The notes beneath the pieces were generated by a model. It saw only the letters and a list, made by a program, of their open reading frames with translations, did not search any database and was not told the origin of the DNA. Shown here piece after piece: positions 62,621 to 64,000 of a stretch of DNA of 64,000 bases (position 1 is its first letter; each line of letters starts with the position of its first letter). The stretch comes from Mastigias papua (taxonomy: Eukaryota > Cnidaria > Scyphozoa > Rhizostomeae > Mastigiidae): positions 5,546,001-5,610,000 of the forward strand of contig OZ025283.1 in the NCBI GenBank assembly GCA_964019165.1, in the 5' to 3' direction. Position numbers and translations under genes: made by a program.

Positions 62621-64000
62621 TTTGTTTGAACACAAATTCATTTGCTATGGTGTTGGAATATGTTGCAAATATATTGATAACAATTAACCCGATAAGCTGG
62701 AGACATAACCTGACTGATAGCAGGCAGAATCTATAGCCTATAGAATGAATAGAGTTTATCTTGTATTCTTTCAAGATGACACTTGCTGGAGCCTTTCGAA
62801 GTTAATTTACAGCTCGCTCATGATAAAATACTTGTAAGCCAATACGTGCAATGTTCGCCTTTCTTTTGGAAGTTGAAAAATTGATATTGAGCAGACATTC
62901 AACAAATACTGACCGGTACCAGTCGGTTCTCAACAAAAGCTCGCTAGCTATTTAGTTGGAAGCGTGAAATCCCACCAGCTCGCTTCAATCCTTGCATCTC
63001 CTACAGACTACACTGATGTTACTTTATCCCCTTTCAAATGCCCTCAATGTTTAGCTACACAACCCAAAACATTTTGCTGCTCAGTTGAGTAAATAACGTA
63101 TAGCACTTGAAAAATGGGGGTGCTAAACGCTCTCGATATGTCATTTAACTTCATTCATTTATGAATTAATCTGATTGCTCATCCGCAAACTCAGCATCTG
63201 CTCTACTATTTTTACCATGAGAAAAATTCGCAGTATTCATGTCCATACATGCCTATATACCAACAATGCAGCACTCGATAAGGCGGTCAAAGGCTCCTGA
63301 CATTTCAGTATACGAAAAGTCAAGTTCTGTATAGGCAAATGCCAAGAGCGCTCGTACGGGGGCTTTAGAGGTAACTTAGGCACTTGCAGACCGTCAAATG
63401 AATGAATTATCAAACAAGTAAGAGAATTTGAGACGCAAGAGCGAAATATAGCAAAAGGCCTTAAGCCAAGAGCAGAAGAACCAGCCTAACAGTCTTAAAA
63501 AGGCAGGCCCAAGCAAAATGTTGAAAGTCCTACAAAGTATTGATGATTTCAGTCTTTTGGTTGAATTAATGTCTGCGCACATGGAAATTGTTGCATTCTT
63601 TGATGATACCTGAAAGAGTATATACTTACCACTGTCTGAAACATAGGTCAAATTATGAGCTTATGGTTAATGCCTCTTGGCGCTAAACCCAGCTTAATAT
63701 GTCCTTTGGATCTTGTGGTCTGTCCATAAAAGCTCTCGCTAACAGGGTGCCGAGTATTAATCACGTGAAAAAAACCGTTGCAGGTATATTTCAAGGGGCC
63801 TAGCCAACATTGGGTCCAGACCCCACAGCTTAATGAAGGCCCTGCCTTAATCGTAACAACCGACAATGATGGAATAATAGAGGCACATGAAGCGAAATGA
63901 TATTCAGTGGGGAATCCTTTAACAGAAATTATTCTTACTGGCTAAACCTCATGAAGAACGTTCCGTTAAAAGAGTAGAATGTTCGGTATTGTCCACATAA

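Larger units (their letters stand above)
61406..64000. other. Right-hand end: presumed SLC16-like intron or upstream sequence
   Basis: Apart from the tandem array and the family B repeat, I see a tRNA-like B box (GGTTCGAATCC at 61601) with a weak A box before it, probably a SINE trace. No N-terminal SLC16 exon (PDGGWGW motif) was found. Confidence 0.5.

Noticed and set aside
63394..63866. Minus-strand open frames near the right edge as SLC16 N-terminal exons
   Set aside because: They lack the PDGGWGW motif and any clear membrane-span pattern.

Overview
The window is animal nuclear DNA. It is AT-rich, its genes are split by GT-AG introns, and it is full of retroelements, MITEs, SINE-like repeats and microsatellites; nothing looks prokaryotic. 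An astacin joined to TSP1, CUB and C-type lectin domains, a RUNDC1 orthologue, and Penelope-like and non-LTR retroelements fit an invertebrate metazoan. A cnidarian is my best guess, but the sequence does not prove it.

Four genes can be read through exon by exon with matching splice phases. (1) Plus strand, 9228-23426: 14 exons of a secreted zinc metalloprotease (astacin). Its order is propeptide end, catalytic domain, TSP1, three W/G/C-type repeats, TSP1, two CUB domains and a C-type lectin domain. 853 residues can be read; the signal-peptide exon was not found. (2) Minus strand, 44303 to 27520: a 20-exon, about 661-residue RUNDC1 orthologue (coiled coils plus a C-terminal RUN domain) that looks intact. 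(3) Plus strand, 52950-57967: a two-exon gene for a small Ser/Thr-rich type I membrane protein of 243 residues, with no family recognised. (4) Minus strand, 61405 to 59935: the last three exons of an SLC16-like (monocarboxylate transporter family) carrier whose 5' part was not found and probably lies past the right edge.

Mobile DNA fills most of the rest. A 5'-truncated non-LTR retrotransposon (47807-50050) keeps an open reverse transcriptase frame, a poly(A) tail and a 12-bp target-site duplication, and sits inside an older decayed retroelement on the other strand. A Penelope-like GIY-YIG endonuclease fragment (56314-56654) lies among AT microsatellites, and several hammerhead-ribozyme-like cores occur in inverted pairs near it. 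Two almost fully palindromic foldback elements (45974-46233 and 46929-47192), three TA-flanked MITEs with G-rich interiors, three related tRNA-derived SINE copies and an older interspersed repeat make up further layers. A second reverse transcriptase relic (YADNT instead of YADDT) follows the astacin gene.

The first 9.2 kb, the 24.6-27.5 kb gap and the ends around 58-60 kb and 61.4-64 kb hold no gene that I can support. Nothing suggests that the four genes act together; they are ordinary neighbours in a repeat-rich animal genome.
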